A DNA stretch of 38,617 bases, taken from NCBI GenBank assembly GCA_947493575.1, contig CANLRQ010000027.1, positions 1 through 38,617 on the forward strand. The letters are read 5' to 3'. Shown piece after piece: positions 8,482 to 18,736 of this stretch. A program made the position numbers and the translations under genes. Numbering within the stretch: position 1 is the stretch's first letter; each line of letters begins with the position of its first letter. The notes beneath the pieces were generated by a model. The model did no database searches, had not been told where the DNA came from, and was given only the letters and a program-made list of their open reading frames with translations. This DNA comes from an uncultured Marinomonas sp. Its GTDB lineage: Bacteria; Pseudomonadota; Gammaproteobacteria; Pseudomonadales; Marinomonadaceae.

Positions 8482-8987
8482 GAAAGTGGTTAGTTTTTTT
8501 ACCTCTTTTTGTGTTTGTTGTTTTGGCTGGGGTATTTTTTATGCAGTTGGGTAAAGACACTCAATATATGCCATCTGCCTTAATTAATAAGCCTGTACCG
8601 AATGTGTCACTTATTAATTTAGAAACAAACCAAATTGTTAACAATGACGATTTACCTAAAGAACCTTATCTTATTAATTTTTGGGGAACATGGTGCCCTG
8701 CCTGTAGTATTGAACATGATTATTTAATGGATTTATCTGAGCAAGGTGTTCCTATTGTTGGTATTGATTATAAAGATGAAACACAGGCAGCTATTAAATG
8801 GCTTGAAGAAAGAGGTAATCCCTATTCACATGTATTGTTAGACGAACTCGGTAACTTTGGTGTTGATATGGGAGTGACAGGTGCTCCTGAAACCTTTGTG
8901 GTAAGCTCAGCTGGGGATGTTGTTTATCGTCATCAAGGTGTTGTGGATAGTGCTGTTTGGAAAACAATGCAGGAGTATTTTAAGTGA
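8478..8987 (+). CDS. ccmG: Thiol:disulfide interchange protein CcmG/DsbE
   Basis: A 169-residue periplasmic thioredoxin-fold protein tethered by an N-terminal helix (about residues 5-22). It keeps the haem-binding cysteines of apocytochrome c reduced. The active site is WGTWCPAC with C73 and C76, and the cis-proline loop is VTGAPETFVV. The glutamate in the IEHDYLM helix and the GIDYKDE region also fit DsbE. It overlaps ccmF and ccmH by 4 bases at each end. Confidence 0.96.
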   Translation: MRKWLVFLPLFVFVVLAGVFFMQLGKDTQYMPSALINKPVPNVSLINLETNQIVNNDDLPKEPYLINFWGTWCPACSIEHDYLMDLSEQGVPIVGIDYKDETQAAIKWLEERGNPYSHVLLDELGNFGVDMGVTGAPETFVVSSAGDVVYRHQGVVDSAVWKTMQEYFK

Positions 8988-9397
8988 GAAGTGTTGTTCT
9001 TTTTTTCTTTATAGTGCTTTTTTCGACAAACTCTTTTTCTGAGGCGGAAGCCATCCTTAAGTTTAAGTCTGCTGTAGATGAAACACGTTATAATGCATTA
9101 ATCGCTGAATTGCGATGTCCAAAATGTCAAAACCAAAATTTAGCGGATTCCAATGCTGGTATTGCAATTGATCTCCGTAATCAAGTTTACTCAATGATTA
9201 ATCAAGAGTTAAGCGATAAAGAGATTGTTGATTATATGGTCGCTCGATATGGTGAATTTGTGCTTTATAAACCAGCGAATAACGCAGGCACTTTTTTATT
9301 GTGGTATGGGCCACTAATTTTATTGGTTATTGGGTTATGCGCATTTATTTTAGTAATACGCAGTAATCGTAAATCAGATAGAAAAGGAAACGAGTGA
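8984..9397 (+). CDS. ccmH: Cytochrome c maturation protein CcmH
   Basis: A 137-residue periplasmic oxidoreductase with a cleavable-looking signal peptide (about residues 1-19, SVVLFFFIVLFSTNSFS) and a C-terminal membrane anchor (about 103-124). The redox motif is LRCPKCQNQNLADSNA with C45 and C48, the LRCxxCQ form seen across the family. It uses a GTG start in a GTGA overlap with ccmG. It is the short form, with the CycH-like part as a separate gene (ccmI) next door. Confidence 0.95.
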   Translation: MRSVVLFFFIVLFSTNSFSEAEAILKFKSAVDETRYNALIAELRCPKCQNQNLADSNAGIAIDLRNQVYSMINQELSDKEIVDYMVARYGEFVLYKPANNAGTFLLWYGPLILLVIGLCAFILVIRSNRKSDRKGNE

Positions 9398-10566
9398 TGT
9401 TTGGTTGGCTATTTATGGCAGCTATTTTAATGTGCGTCATTTTATACATATATCGCTCTGTAATCGGTATAACAGAAAAATCGAATCATGAATTGTCGAC
9501 AAGCTTTTCTAAGATACGTCGAAAAGAAATTGATGACGAAGTAGCATTTGGTCGTATTAATGCGATGGAAGCTCAGCAGTTGATTCGTGACTTAAAGCTA
9601 GAAGAGTCTAATAAGATTACTGAATATGGTTACTTTTCGAACAATAAAGCCACTCAATTTGCGCTTACTCTATTTCTTGTCGTGACTGTAATTGGAAGTG
9701 TTTTTTTATATGAGAGGCTTGGGTTTCCTAAAGAGGTTGAGTTTGCTAATGCAATATCAAAAGAATCGGTAACGCCTGAAAAATTGTCTGAGTTTTTATT
9801 ATTTAGAGCAAATAAGTACGATAAAGCAGAAGATTGGTATTTTGTTGCTCAAGATTTTTTGAGTCAGCAAAACTATGATGAGGCATTGCCTGCGTTTCAA
9901 CGTGCTTTAGATAAAATGCCTGACGATGTTGATAATAAAGTAAGGGTGTCTGTGGAATATGCGCAAGCCGTATTTTATTCAAATGGGCAAAAGGTAAATG
10001 ACAAAATGAAAGCGCTTGTTGATGAGGTGCTTCTATTGAACCCTAATCAATCCACCGCGTTAGGCTTAAAAGGAATTGCTGAGTTTGATAGTCAAAATTA
10101 TCGTGAAGCCATTTTAGTTTGGCAAAAAGCTATTCTTGTAGGTCAGGATATAAGAGAAAGGTTCGCTTTGTTAGAAGGGATTAGTAAAGCGAGAGACATG
10201 GGAAATATATCAAATGATGAAATTCCTAGCCTTATCCAAAAACGCCTTATTATTAAGCTTGATACAAGTAATGTGGAAGTAATTGATCCTCAAAGTGTTT
10301 TTTTAGTTTATGCTAAACTTATAGATCAACCTATGCCTATTGCAATTAAACGACTGGCTCCCGATGATATTACGAATGTAATTGAGTTGACGAACTTGGA
10401 TAATTTAATGCCAGGGGCAACATTGTCGGATGCGAGTAAGGTCGATATTATTGTGAAACTTTCTAAGTTAACTGATAGTGACTTAACTCAAGGTAAGATT
10501 ATTGGTAAAAAAGAAGGTGTTTTAGTCGATAAAGCAGGACTTTTGATTATTCCTGTAACGTTCTAA
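9397..10566 (+). CDS. ccmI: Cytochrome c biogenesis protein CcmI/CycH (TPR protein)
   Basis: About 389 residues with two N-terminal membrane helices (about 1-20 and 88-107) flanking a cytoplasmic loop, then a periplasmic TPR region (about 140-240, including DEALPAFQRALDKMPDD) and a C-terminal beta-rich domain. CcmI captures the C-terminus of apocytochrome c and delivers it to the ligation complex. A GTG at 9394 and an ATG at 9397 are both possible; an AGGA site spaced 8 bp from the ATG favours 9397. It ends the operon. Confidence 0.92.
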   Translation: MFGWLFMAAILMCVILYIYRSVIGITEKSNHELSTSFSKIRRKEIDDEVAFGRINAMEAQQLIRDLKLEESNKITEYGYFSNNKATQFALTLFLVVTVIGSVFLYERLGFPKEVEFANAISKESVTPEKLSEFLLFRANKYDKAEDWYFVAQDFLSQQNYDEALPAFQRALDKMPDDVDNKVRVSVEYAQAVFYSNGQKVNDKMKALVDEVLLLNPNQSTALGLKGIAEFDSQNYREAILVWQKAILVGQDIRERFALLEGISKARDMGNISNDEIPSLIQKRLIIKLDTSNVEVIDPQSVFLVYAKLIDQPMPIAIKRLAPDDITNVIELTNLDNLMPGATLSDASKVDIIVKLSKLTDSDLTQGKIIGKKEGVLVDKAGLLIIPVTF

Positions 10567-10630
10567 TTGAATCTCAACCTACATAGTTTGATAATATGTG
10601 TAACTTTATTAATGTAATTCGGAAGAAATA

Positions 10631-11590
10631 ATGGAATTTAGCTTGCGTGAGTGGCTAATCGCGATTGGCGTTCTCATAATTATAGTTATTTTAATTGATG
10701 GCTATCGTCGTATAAAAAAAGCAAATGCCTTTGAAGAAGCTAGAGAGGACGATGTAGATCCTGATGTGCTTTTAAAAGATGCTATCGTAAAGCGTGAATT
10801 ACCCAATGGAGGCGCTCGCCCAGTTGGTAGTTCAGAGGCTGTCAATAATGCATTTGAGGTGGCTAGACAGACATCTAATTCACCGTTAACAGACTTACCC
10901 CATAAATTGGATTCTGGCCCCAGTTTTCATAAAGACGATCAGATTCATTTAGATGAACTTGAGTCTCTTGTGCCAGAAAGATTAAATTCTGTTGATGAAG
11001 GGGAAGCAAATCGCAGTTATTCGGATGACGAGCCAGACTACTCTTTGGGTGATCTTCCAAATGAAGACTTTGAGCGTAACTATTCAAAGGTAGATGTTGA
11101 TCAACCTACGGCAGGAAGCTCAACCGAAGAATTCTTAGCAGAAGATTACGAAGCTGAAATTGAGGAAGTCATTGTTATTAATGCATTTGCTCCGGAAGGT
11201 AAACCTTTTGAAGGTGTTGAGTTATTACAATTGGTTTTAAATTGCGGCATGCGATACGGTGAAATGGATATTTTTCATCGTCATGAAGATGGTTTTGATC
11301 GTGGGAAAGTGCAATTTAGCATGGCAAATGCGGTTGAACCGGGCACATTTGATATTGATTCTATGGGTGAAAAAACGTTCCCAGGTGTGAGTTTCTTTAT
11401 GGGATTGCCAGGACCTAAAAATAGCATGATGGCTTTTGATTTTATGTTAGAAACTTCGCAAGCGATTGTGAGGAATCTTGGTGGTGAATTAAAAGATGAA
11501 AGACGTAACAATATGAGTGAACAGTCTATATCTCATAGTCGCCAGCGAATTCGTGATTTTGAAAAACGCAAAATGCTGAAGAATCAGTAG
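10631..11590 (+). CDS. zipA: Cell division protein ZipA
   Basis: A 319-residue FtsZ anchor. It has an N-out membrane helix at residues about 6-24 (EWLIAIGVLIIIVILIDGY) followed by basic residues (RRIKKA), a long acidic disordered linker (about 40-180), and a C-terminal ZipA domain (about 184-300) with EGKPFEGVELLQLVLNCGMR, MDIFHRHE and VSFFMGLPGPKNSMMAFDFM. ZipA tethers and stabilises the Z-ring at the inner membrane. It precedes ligA, as in many gammaproteobacteria. A GGAAG ribosome site precedes the ATG. Confidence 0.94.
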   Translation: MEFSLREWLIAIGVLIIIVILIDGYRRIKKANAFEEAREDDVDPDVLLKDAIVKRELPNGGARPVGSSEAVNNAFEVARQTSNSPLTDLPHKLDSGPSFHKDDQIHLDELESLVPERLNSVDEGEANRSYSDDEPDYSLGDLPNEDFERNYSKVDVDQPTAGSSTEEFLAEDYEAEIEEVIVINAFAPEGKPFEGVELLQLVLNCGMRYGEMDIFHRHEDGFDRGKVQFSMANAVEPGTFDIDSMGEKTFPGVSFFMGLPGPKNSMMAFDFMLETSQAIVRNLGGELKDERRNNMSEQSISHSRQRIRDFEKRKMLKNQ

Positions 11591-11602
11591 ATATCCTCCT
11601 TT

Positions 11603-11640
11603 ACATAAAAAAGGCCATGTTTAAGTGGCCTTTTTTATGT
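11603..11640 (+). terminator. Rho-independent terminator after zipA
   Basis: A perfect 15-bp inverted repeat (ACATAAAAAAGGCCA and its complement) with an 8-base loop lies 12 bp after the zipA stop. The right arm contains six Ts and the left arm six As, so it could work on either strand. ligA must then have its own promoter or rely on read-through. Confidence 0.85.
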
Positions 11641-11663
11641 TTAAAAAATGAATTTTGATATAA

Positions 11664-13736
<2,073 letters not shown>

Positions 13737-13737
13737 T

Positions 13738-13971
13738 ATGGACACATTGATACCTCATGATTCATTAGCTGCTGAAACGCTCCAGAGCATTTTAGAGGAT
13801 CTTGTTACTAGAGATGGCACAGACTATGGTGATTATGATTTGACGATTGATCAAAAAGTCATAAAAGCCAAAAAACTGCTTGAATCTAAATTGGCTTTTT
13901 TACTATTTGATACAGAGAGTGAGACCATTAAGATTCTATCTAAGGACCAACTGCAACAGTATGATCTTTAG
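13738..13971 (+). CDS. yheU: UPF0270 family protein YheU
   Basis: A 77-residue protein resembling E. coli YheU: LIPHDSLAAETLQSILEDLV, RDGTDYGDYDLTIDQKV, then a less conserved tail ending in DTESETIKIL. The family is small and cytoplasmic with no assigned function. The ATG lies one base after the ligA stop with a GGAGG site inside the ligA end, so it is probably co-transcribed with ligA. A MITE-like element begins 29 bp after the stop. Confidence 0.88.
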   Translation: MDTLIPHDSLAAETLQSILEDLVTRDGTDYGDYDLTIDQKVIKAKKLLESKLAFLLFDTESETIKILSKDQLQQYDL

Positions 13972-13999
13972 ATAGAATTTAGGAAGAGTAATTTAACCT

Positions 14000-14118
14000 G
14001 AGACCTTTGCACGAAGTTATGAGCGATGATAAGGCGAGGCAAAAACAGAGTTTATGACTTATAAATGAGCCTTTTTTTAACAAAGTATTAGCGAGCGTAA
14101 TAGTCGTGCAAAGGTCTC
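14000..14118 (+). mobile_element. MITE-like element, copy 1 (119 bp)
   Basis: It starts GAGACCTTTGCACGA and ends with the perfect reverse complement TCGTGCAAAGGTCTC. A perfect 5-bp direct repeat AACCT flanks it at 13995-13999 and 14119-14123, a target-site duplication. It has lost some internal bases compared with the 140-bp copies. It lies between the convergent yheU and cysE, and its last two bases form part of the cysE stop codon. Confidence 0.9.
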
Positions 14119-14980
14119 AACCTATGTTTTCTTGATTATGGTCACTGTGTTCCACAGAGCGTACACAGTGATTAATATTGTGATCCATAACCCTAGATGG
14201 CTCTTTTTCGGTATTACGACCAACAACTTTAGCAGGAACACCTGCAACGGTAGTATGGCATTCCACTGCTTCTAAAACGACGCTACCTGCACCAACTTTT
14301 GCGCCTTCACCAACTTCAATATTACCAAGTATTTTTGCGCCAGCGCCAATCAAAACGCCACTGCGTATTTTTGGATGACGGTCACCATGCTCTTTACCTG
14401 TTCCACCTAGAGTAACAGATTGGAGAATTGAGACATTGTCTTCGATAACGCAGGTTTCACCCACTACTAAGCCTGTACCATGGTCAAGCATAATTCCTGA
14501 GCCAATTCTTGCGGCTGGATGAATATCAACACCAAAAGCAATGGATATTTGGCTTTGTAAATACAGAGCAAGACTTTTACGTTTTTTATTCCAAAGCCAA
14601 TTAGCAATACGGTAACTTTGTAATGCATGGAAACCTTTAAAGAATAAAAAAGGTGTTGTTAAACTTTCGCATGCAGCGTCACGTTCTTTAATCGCTAAAA
14701 TATCACGCTCTATCATAGATACAATGTTGGAGTCTTTATCTTCCATTGCTTCTTCGAACACTTCCCTTAAAACCATAGCCTGAAGAGATGCGCTATCAAG
14801 TTTGTTTGCTAGTAAAAAACTTAATGCCGAACTTAAACTATCGTGTCTAAGGATTGTTGTATTAAAAAAACTTGCTAATATAGGCTCACCTTGAGCAAGT
14901 TTTGTGGCATCTAATTGTAAGGACGCCCATAAGTTATTGGATGTCACTGTATTACTTATTGAATTACTCAATCTGTTCAC
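14117..14980 (-). CDS. cysE: Serine O-acetyltransferase CysE
   Basis: A 287-residue enzyme that makes O-acetylserine from serine and acetyl-CoA, the committed step of cysteine synthesis. It has the N-terminal helical SATase domain, then a left-handed beta-helix of hexapeptide repeats with HPAARIGSGIMLDHGTGLVVGE, the catalytic histidine in LDHGTG, and GGTGKEHGDRHPKI. The frame is closed by a stop right before the GTG at 14980; a TTG at 14971 has a better-spaced AGGTG site, so the true start is one of these and not ATG. The TGA stop is formed at the junction with MITE copy 1. Confidence 0.94.
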   Translation of the reverse strand: MNRLSNSISNTVTSNNLWASLQLDATKLAQGEPILASFFNTTILRHDSLSSALSFLLANKLDSASLQAMVLREVFEEAMEDKDSNIVSMIERDILAIKERDAACESLTTPFLFFKGFHALQSYRIANWLWNKKRKSLALYLQSQISIAFGVDIHPAARIGSGIMLDHGTGLVVGETCVIEDNVSILQSVTLGGTGKEHGDRHPKIRSGVLIGAGAKILGNIEVGEGAKVGAGSVVLEAVECHTTVAGVPAKVVGRNTEKEPSRVMDHNINHCVRSVEHSDHNQENIG

Positions 14981-15002
14981 CTATGTTCATTCTAGGGTAG
15001 AA

Positions 15003-15008
15003 TATAAT
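15003..15008 (+). promoter_or_regulatory. Possible -10 element for the 111-residue protein gene
   Basis: A perfect TATAAT lies 67 bp before the ATG at 15075, in the short divergent gap with cysE. I see no convincing -35 box at standard spacing, so confidence is low. Confidence 0.3.
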
Positions 15009-15074
15009 TTATGGGTTAGCATGAAACAAAACAAGGGCAAACACAAACAAAGTGCCCTCATTTCTGGAGAGACT

Positions 15075-15410
15075 ATGACTACCAAAACAGTAGCTGATGC
15101 ATTGCATGTATTTTACGAATTAAACAGTACTTTTGCAGATGCTTATTGGGAAACCAATAATATAGATAATAAGGATTTATTTTTTGCAATGCGCTCTTTG
15201 TTGCAAGAAGAATTAGATGAATTGCACAAACTGAGTATGCAGGATCATATTTACCCATACGAGCCGATTAATCCAAGTGTTCTTCAGCTTAGCGGCAAGC
15301 TTAAATCTTTATCACCAAATATAGAATCAATAGTGTTACGTACTCAGACGGCAAATAATTTATCAAATCTATTACCAAGTGTTTTTGAATTATTTGGCTC
15401 ACACGCTTAA
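15075..15410 (+). CDS. Hypothetical protein, 111 residues
   Basis: I do not recognise this gene. The ATG at 15075 has a GGAG site at 7 bp, which decides the start; the open frame continues upstream but overlaps cysE and lacks signals. The protein is soluble and mostly helical by composition, acidic in the middle (LLQEELDELHKLSM), with a few aromatic residues (VFYELN, DAYWETNN) and no Cys, signal peptide or membrane segment. It is divergent from cysE and followed by a strong terminator, so it appears to be a single-gene unit. Confidence 0.7.
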   Translation: MTTKTVADALHVFYELNSTFADAYWETNNIDNKDLFFAMRSLLQEELDELHKLSMQDHIYPYEPINPSVLQLSGKLKSLSPNIESIVLRTQTANNLSNLLPSVFELFGSHA

Positions 15411-15496
15411 GGAAAGTGAGAATAAGTCCTCTCGCCTCAACATGTGGGTAAAACTGCTATTCGAACTTTCTTTAAGATAGTTGATAGAAAAATAGC

Positions 15497-15546
15497 TAAG
15501 CAAGTAACAGGCTTTTGTATTTTTAAGTCCGTTACTTGCTTTTTTT
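15497..15546 (+). terminator. Intrinsic terminator between convergent genes
   Basis: AAGCAAGTAAC and its reverse complement GTTACTTGCTT form an 11-bp stem with a loop of about 22 bases, followed by a run of Ts. It sits between the 111-residue protein gene and the convergent mnmC, whose stop codon overlaps the T run. It could serve both. Confidence 0.8.
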
Positions 15547-17494
15547 ATGAAGAGCGTTTTATTCTTCTAATGGTAAATCGAGCTGGGTGAAGGGCTTTTT
15601 CAACCTGTCTTTCTAATGGGGAAGGCTCATTTAATATTAGACTCGTTAAATAGCAAGCACTGAGTGGTGTAGATACGAGTCCTTTTGAGCCATGTCCAAT
15701 ATTAATAAACAGCCCTGATAGTGGCTCAATGGTGTTTTTAGACTTCCATTTTGCATTCTTTCTCAAATTGTCCCCGTATTTATCTTTTAATGCTTCCTGA
15801 CAAAACATTGGGCCGACAATCGGTGTGTAATCCGTCGCCATACAGCGGAATGAAACTCGTCCAAGGCATTCTTCTGCTTTTTTAACCCATGTTGAGTTAG
15901 GAAGTATTTGATTCAGCTTCTCTAAGTTTTTCCTATGATCCATCAAGCGAACATCGGTATTATTGTCTTTCAAACTATAGGTTGAGCCAAAATGCAACCA
16001 ATGTTGATTTTTTTCTTTTATAGAAGGTGAAACGTATCCTTCATGGCAAATCACATGTTCTAATTCGATGCTCTCTTTTATCTTAAGTGAGGATACTTGT
16101 CCTCTGATTGCCGTTCTAGGCAGCTCTAAAAAAGTATCTGCTATCTCACTGTCATTCGCCTGACATAAAATAATATGGGAAAAGGTATCACTGTAGTCAT
16201 CAGAATAAGCATGCCATTCTTGATTATCTTGTTGTTCAAGTTTTCTTAATGGGCGATCCAAAAAAACTTGTATATTAGGGTGGCTTAAAAGCTTCTCACA
16301 CAATTCTTTGGGTTTTACCCATCCTGATAAGGGTAGAAAATATTCATTCTTATCTTGATGCTGACGCAGAACTTCTGATGGATAAATTTCTTCCTCAATA
16401 ATTTTTTTAAATCGAGTTGCTTCTAGTTCTGAGATTGGTTTTTGAATAAGTCCACAGTCATTCCATAATGTTTTGTTGTCATCAAAATTAGACAAAAATC
16501 GATGTGCGTAAAGATAAGAGGCAAGATAAAATCGATTGAGAGGGGTGTCGTGTTTTGCCAGTTTTGGATAAATCATTCCTTGAGGATTACCTGAAGCGCC
16601 ACCAGCAATGTGGCTTTTCTCATCCCAAACTTCAACAGCAACACCTCTTTGTGCCAATTGATTTGCACTGTGACTACCAGCAAGCCCAGAACCGATGATA
16701 AGTACTTTCTTAGGTAACGCTTTAGAGGAACGAACTCCTAACCATGGTGTTGTTTCAGACATTCGCTGCATAAATGTATCGTCTTGATTTTCCAATACAC
16801 CTGATAGCATTTCTCGTTTATGACCGAATCCTTTGACTTTATTTACTGTGAATCCGGTAGATTGTAGCCCTCTTCGAACAATTCCTGCTGCCGTAAATGT
16901 TGAGAAGGTTGTTCCAACATCACTGAGTCTTAGAATCTCTTTGAATAAAGAGTCAGACCACATGTCAGGGTTTTTACTTGGTGCGAATCCATCTAAAAAC
17001 CAAGCGTCTACATTTGCATTTAATGCCGCAAAGCCATCAGACGCTTCTCCAAACCAAAGTGTGAGCTGTACCTTTCCACCATTGAGAGAAATGCGATGTA
17101 AACCATGGCAAATTGTAGGATATTGATTAATGAGTTCTTGGCTCAATTTATCTAATGAGGGCCACATTTTTAATGCATTGGTTAGCATCTCTTTTGTTAG
17201 CGGAAATTTCTCAACAGAAATAAAGTGTAATGTTGAGTCATCATTTTTTGACTTCTCCCAAGAATCCCAAGCACACAGAAAGTTAAGACCTGTACCAAAG
17301 CCAGTTTCGGCTATGGTAAAGGTGGTTTTTTTGAGCTCTAACCAACGTTGCGCTAATTGATTATTTTGAATAAATACATAGTTTGTTTCATCTATTCCTG
17401 ATTGAGTATCAAAATAAATGTCATCAAACTGTGTGGACTCTGGAGCACCACTTTCTTTCCATATTAAATTTGGCGCAGCAAGTTTATAGTTCAT
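15545..17494 (-). CDS. mnmC: Bifunctional tRNA-modification enzyme MnmC (MnmD methyltransferase plus FAD oxidoreductase)
   Basis: About 649 residues with both halves of MnmC. The N-terminal methyltransferase (to about residue 240) has the SAM motif IAETGFGTGLNFLCAW and the DAWFLDGFAPSKNPDMWS block. The C-terminal half starts with the FAD-binding LIIGSGLAGSHSANQLAQRG, followed by GGASGNPQGMIYPKL and ending near LFINIGHGSKGLVSTPLSA. Together they complete 5-methylaminomethyl-uridine at the tRNA wobble position. The ATG at 17494 overlaps the cyclophilin gene by 11 bases; GTG and TTG codons just upstream are less likely starts. Confidence 0.95.
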   Translation of the reverse strand: MNYKLAAPNLIWKESGAPESTQFDDIYFDTQSGIDETNYVFIQNNQLAQRWLELKKTTFTIAETGFGTGLNFLCAWDSWEKSKNDDSTLHFISVEKFPLTKEMLTNALKMWPSLDKLSQELINQYPTICHGLHRISLNGGKVQLTLWFGEASDGFAALNANVDAWFLDGFAPSKNPDMWSDSLFKEILRLSDVGTTFSTFTAAGIVRRGLQSTGFTVNKVKGFGHKREMLSGVLENQDDTFMQRMSETTPWLGVRSSKALPKKVLIIGSGLAGSHSANQLAQRGVAVEVWDEKSHIAGGASGNPQGMIYPKLAKHDTPLNRFYLASYLYAHRFLSNFDDNKTLWNDCGLIQKPISELEATRFKKIIEEEIYPSEVLRQHQDKNEYFLPLSGWVKPKELCEKLLSHPNIQVFLDRPLRKLEQQDNQEWHAYSDDYSDTFSHIILCQANDSEIADTFLELPRTAIRGQVSSLKIKESIELEHVICHEGYVSPSIKEKNQHWLHFGSTYSLKDNNTDVRLMDHRKNLEKLNQILPNSTWVKKAEECLGRVSFRCMATDYTPIVGPMFCQEALKDKYGDNLRKNAKWKSKNTIEPLSGLFINIGHGSKGLVSTPLSACYLTSLILNEPSPLERQVEKALHPARFTIRRIKRSS

Positions 17495-18041
17495 CAACAC
17501 GGACTACTTTCTCAATGATGATGGTACTGGTTGGAACGTTTTGGTATGGGCCTACTGTTTTAGTCGATATTTTAGCTATGCTATCAACAATATTTAAACC
17601 ACTTGTGACTTTACCAAAAACGGTATAACCATATCCTCCTCTTGCTCCATGATTTAAAAAAGGATTGTCTACTTGGTTTATAAAAAATTGAGACGTGGCG
17701 CTGTTTGGATCTTGTGTTCTTGCCATAGCTATTGTGCCGCGATCGTTGTACAAACCATTATCGCCTTCATAGGCTAGATTTTTACGAGTTTTTTTACGTT
17801 CTAGAGTTGGGGAGAATCCTCCTCCTTGGATCATAAATCCCGGCATAACCCTGTGAAATATGGTGTTATTGTAAAAACCTTCATCAACGTAACGAAGAAA
17901 ATTTTTAACTGTCTTTGGTGCTGCGGTGTCATTCAAATCGATTTTGATTGTACCTTTATTGGTAATAATATCGACTTCCGTTGCAAAGGTCGGCAATGAA
18001 AATGCTGCAATGGCCAGAGCGGAAAGAATGTGTTTTATCAT
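17484..18041 (-). CDS. Periplasmic peptidyl-prolyl cis-trans isomerase, cyclophilin type (PpiA-like)
   Basis: A 185-residue cyclophilin with an N-terminal signal peptide (KHILSALAIAAFSLPTFA, cleavage expected after A20 or so). The core is intact: NFLRYVDEGFYNNTIFHRVM, MIQGGGF, TIAMARTQDPNSATSQFFIN, and YTVFGKVTSGLNIVD. The catalytic arginine is in FHRV. It accelerates proline isomerisation in the periplasm. It has a good AAGGAAG ribosome site and is co-transcribed with mnmC, whose start lies inside its end. Confidence 0.93.
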   Translation of the reverse strand: MIKHILSALAIAAFSLPTFATEVDIITNKGTIKIDLNDTAAPKTVKNFLRYVDEGFYNNTIFHRVMPGFMIQGGGFSPTLERKKTRKNLAYEGDNGLYNDRGTIAMARTQDPNSATSQFFINQVDNPFLNHGARGGYGYTVFGKVTSGLNIVDSIAKISTKTVGPYQNVPTSTIIIEKVVRVDEL

Positions 18042-18144
18042 GATTTGCTTCCTTATTTTTTAATAGCTATTAATATTAGGAGGTTCATTGGTGTGAGCCA
18101 AGTCTTTTAAATATTGATTGTATTGCTATAGGTATTAATTCTGT

Positions 18145-18423
18145 ATGAGAAATGTAGATGTTGAAATTGAATATTGTACTCTTTGTCGTTGGATGTTGCG
18201 TGCTGCTTGGCTGGCACAAGAATTATTAAGTACTTTTGATGAAGATATAAAGAGTGTAAAACTGATTCCAGTGCAAGGCGGTGTCTTTAAAGTACGAGCA
18301 AACGAAGTGGAAATCTGGTGTCGTAAAGAGGAAGATGGTTTTCCAGATGCCAAAACCCTTAAAAAAAGATTAAGAGATCTTATTGATCCTTTAAGAGACC
18401 TTGGACATCTGGATAAAAAATAA
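18145..18423 (+). CDS. SelT/SelW/SelH family (Rdx) thioredoxin-like protein
   Basis: A 92-residue member of the selenoprotein W-like Rdx family. Diagnostic features are EIEYCTLCRWMLRAAWLAQELL with a Cys-x-x-Cys motif at C11 and C14, GGVFKVRANEVEIW, and the ending FPDAKTLKKRLRDLIDPLRDLGH. In this form the selenocysteine position is an ordinary cysteine. A redox role is assumed for the family but not proved. The start has only a weak ribosome site. It converges with yciI, ending 7 bp from it. Confidence 0.88.
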   Translation: MRNVDVEIEYCTLCRWMLRAAWLAQELLSTFDEDIKSVKLIPVQGGVFKVRANEVEIWCRKEEDGFPDAKTLKKRLRDLIDPLRDLGHLDKK

Positions 18424-18430
18424 ACAAATT

Positions 18431-18733
18431 TTAAGCCGGTAAAACTTGCTTAAAAGGTTTTACAGTGACTTGTTTATATACACCAGCCGCTATGTAGGGA
18501 TCTGCATCAGCCCATGTTTGAGCGGCTTCAATAGAAGCAAATTCTGCCACGATAATGCTGCCGCTAAATCCTGCTTCACCGGGGTCATTACTATCAATGC
18601 TTGGATTTGGCCCCGCAATAATTAACTTGCCTTCTTGTTGTAATTTATTCAGCCTTTCTAAATGTGCTGCGCGAGCTTTACCGCGATTTTCTAAACTGTT
18701 TAGGTGGTCTTCGCCCACAATTGAGTACAACAT
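18431..18733 (-). CDS. yciI: YciI family protein
   Basis: A 100-residue protein of the YCII-related fold (dimeric alpha-beta barrel). Family features are the N-terminal [29 protein letters not shown] helix and strand, [20 protein letters not shown] and the [17 protein letters not shown] ending, in which the Asp-Pro-Tyr is characteristic. The function is unknown. It lies 3 bp after yciB on the same strand, the usual pairing in Pseudomonas-type genomes. Confidence 0.92.
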   Translation of the reverse strand: MLYSIVGEDHLNSLENRGKARAAHLERLNKLQQEGKLIIAGPNPSIDSNDPGEAGFSGSIIVAEFASIEAAQTWADADPYIAAGVYKQVTVKPFKQVLPA

Positions 18734-18736
18734 AAT

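Noticed and set aside
7317..8560. Minus-strand ORFs inside ccmF and ccmG
   Set aside because: They are antisense shadows of well-supported genes.
14904..15074. Upstream extension of the 111-residue ORF
   Set aside because: It overlaps cysE and lacks a ribosome site; the GGAG before 15075 decides the start.
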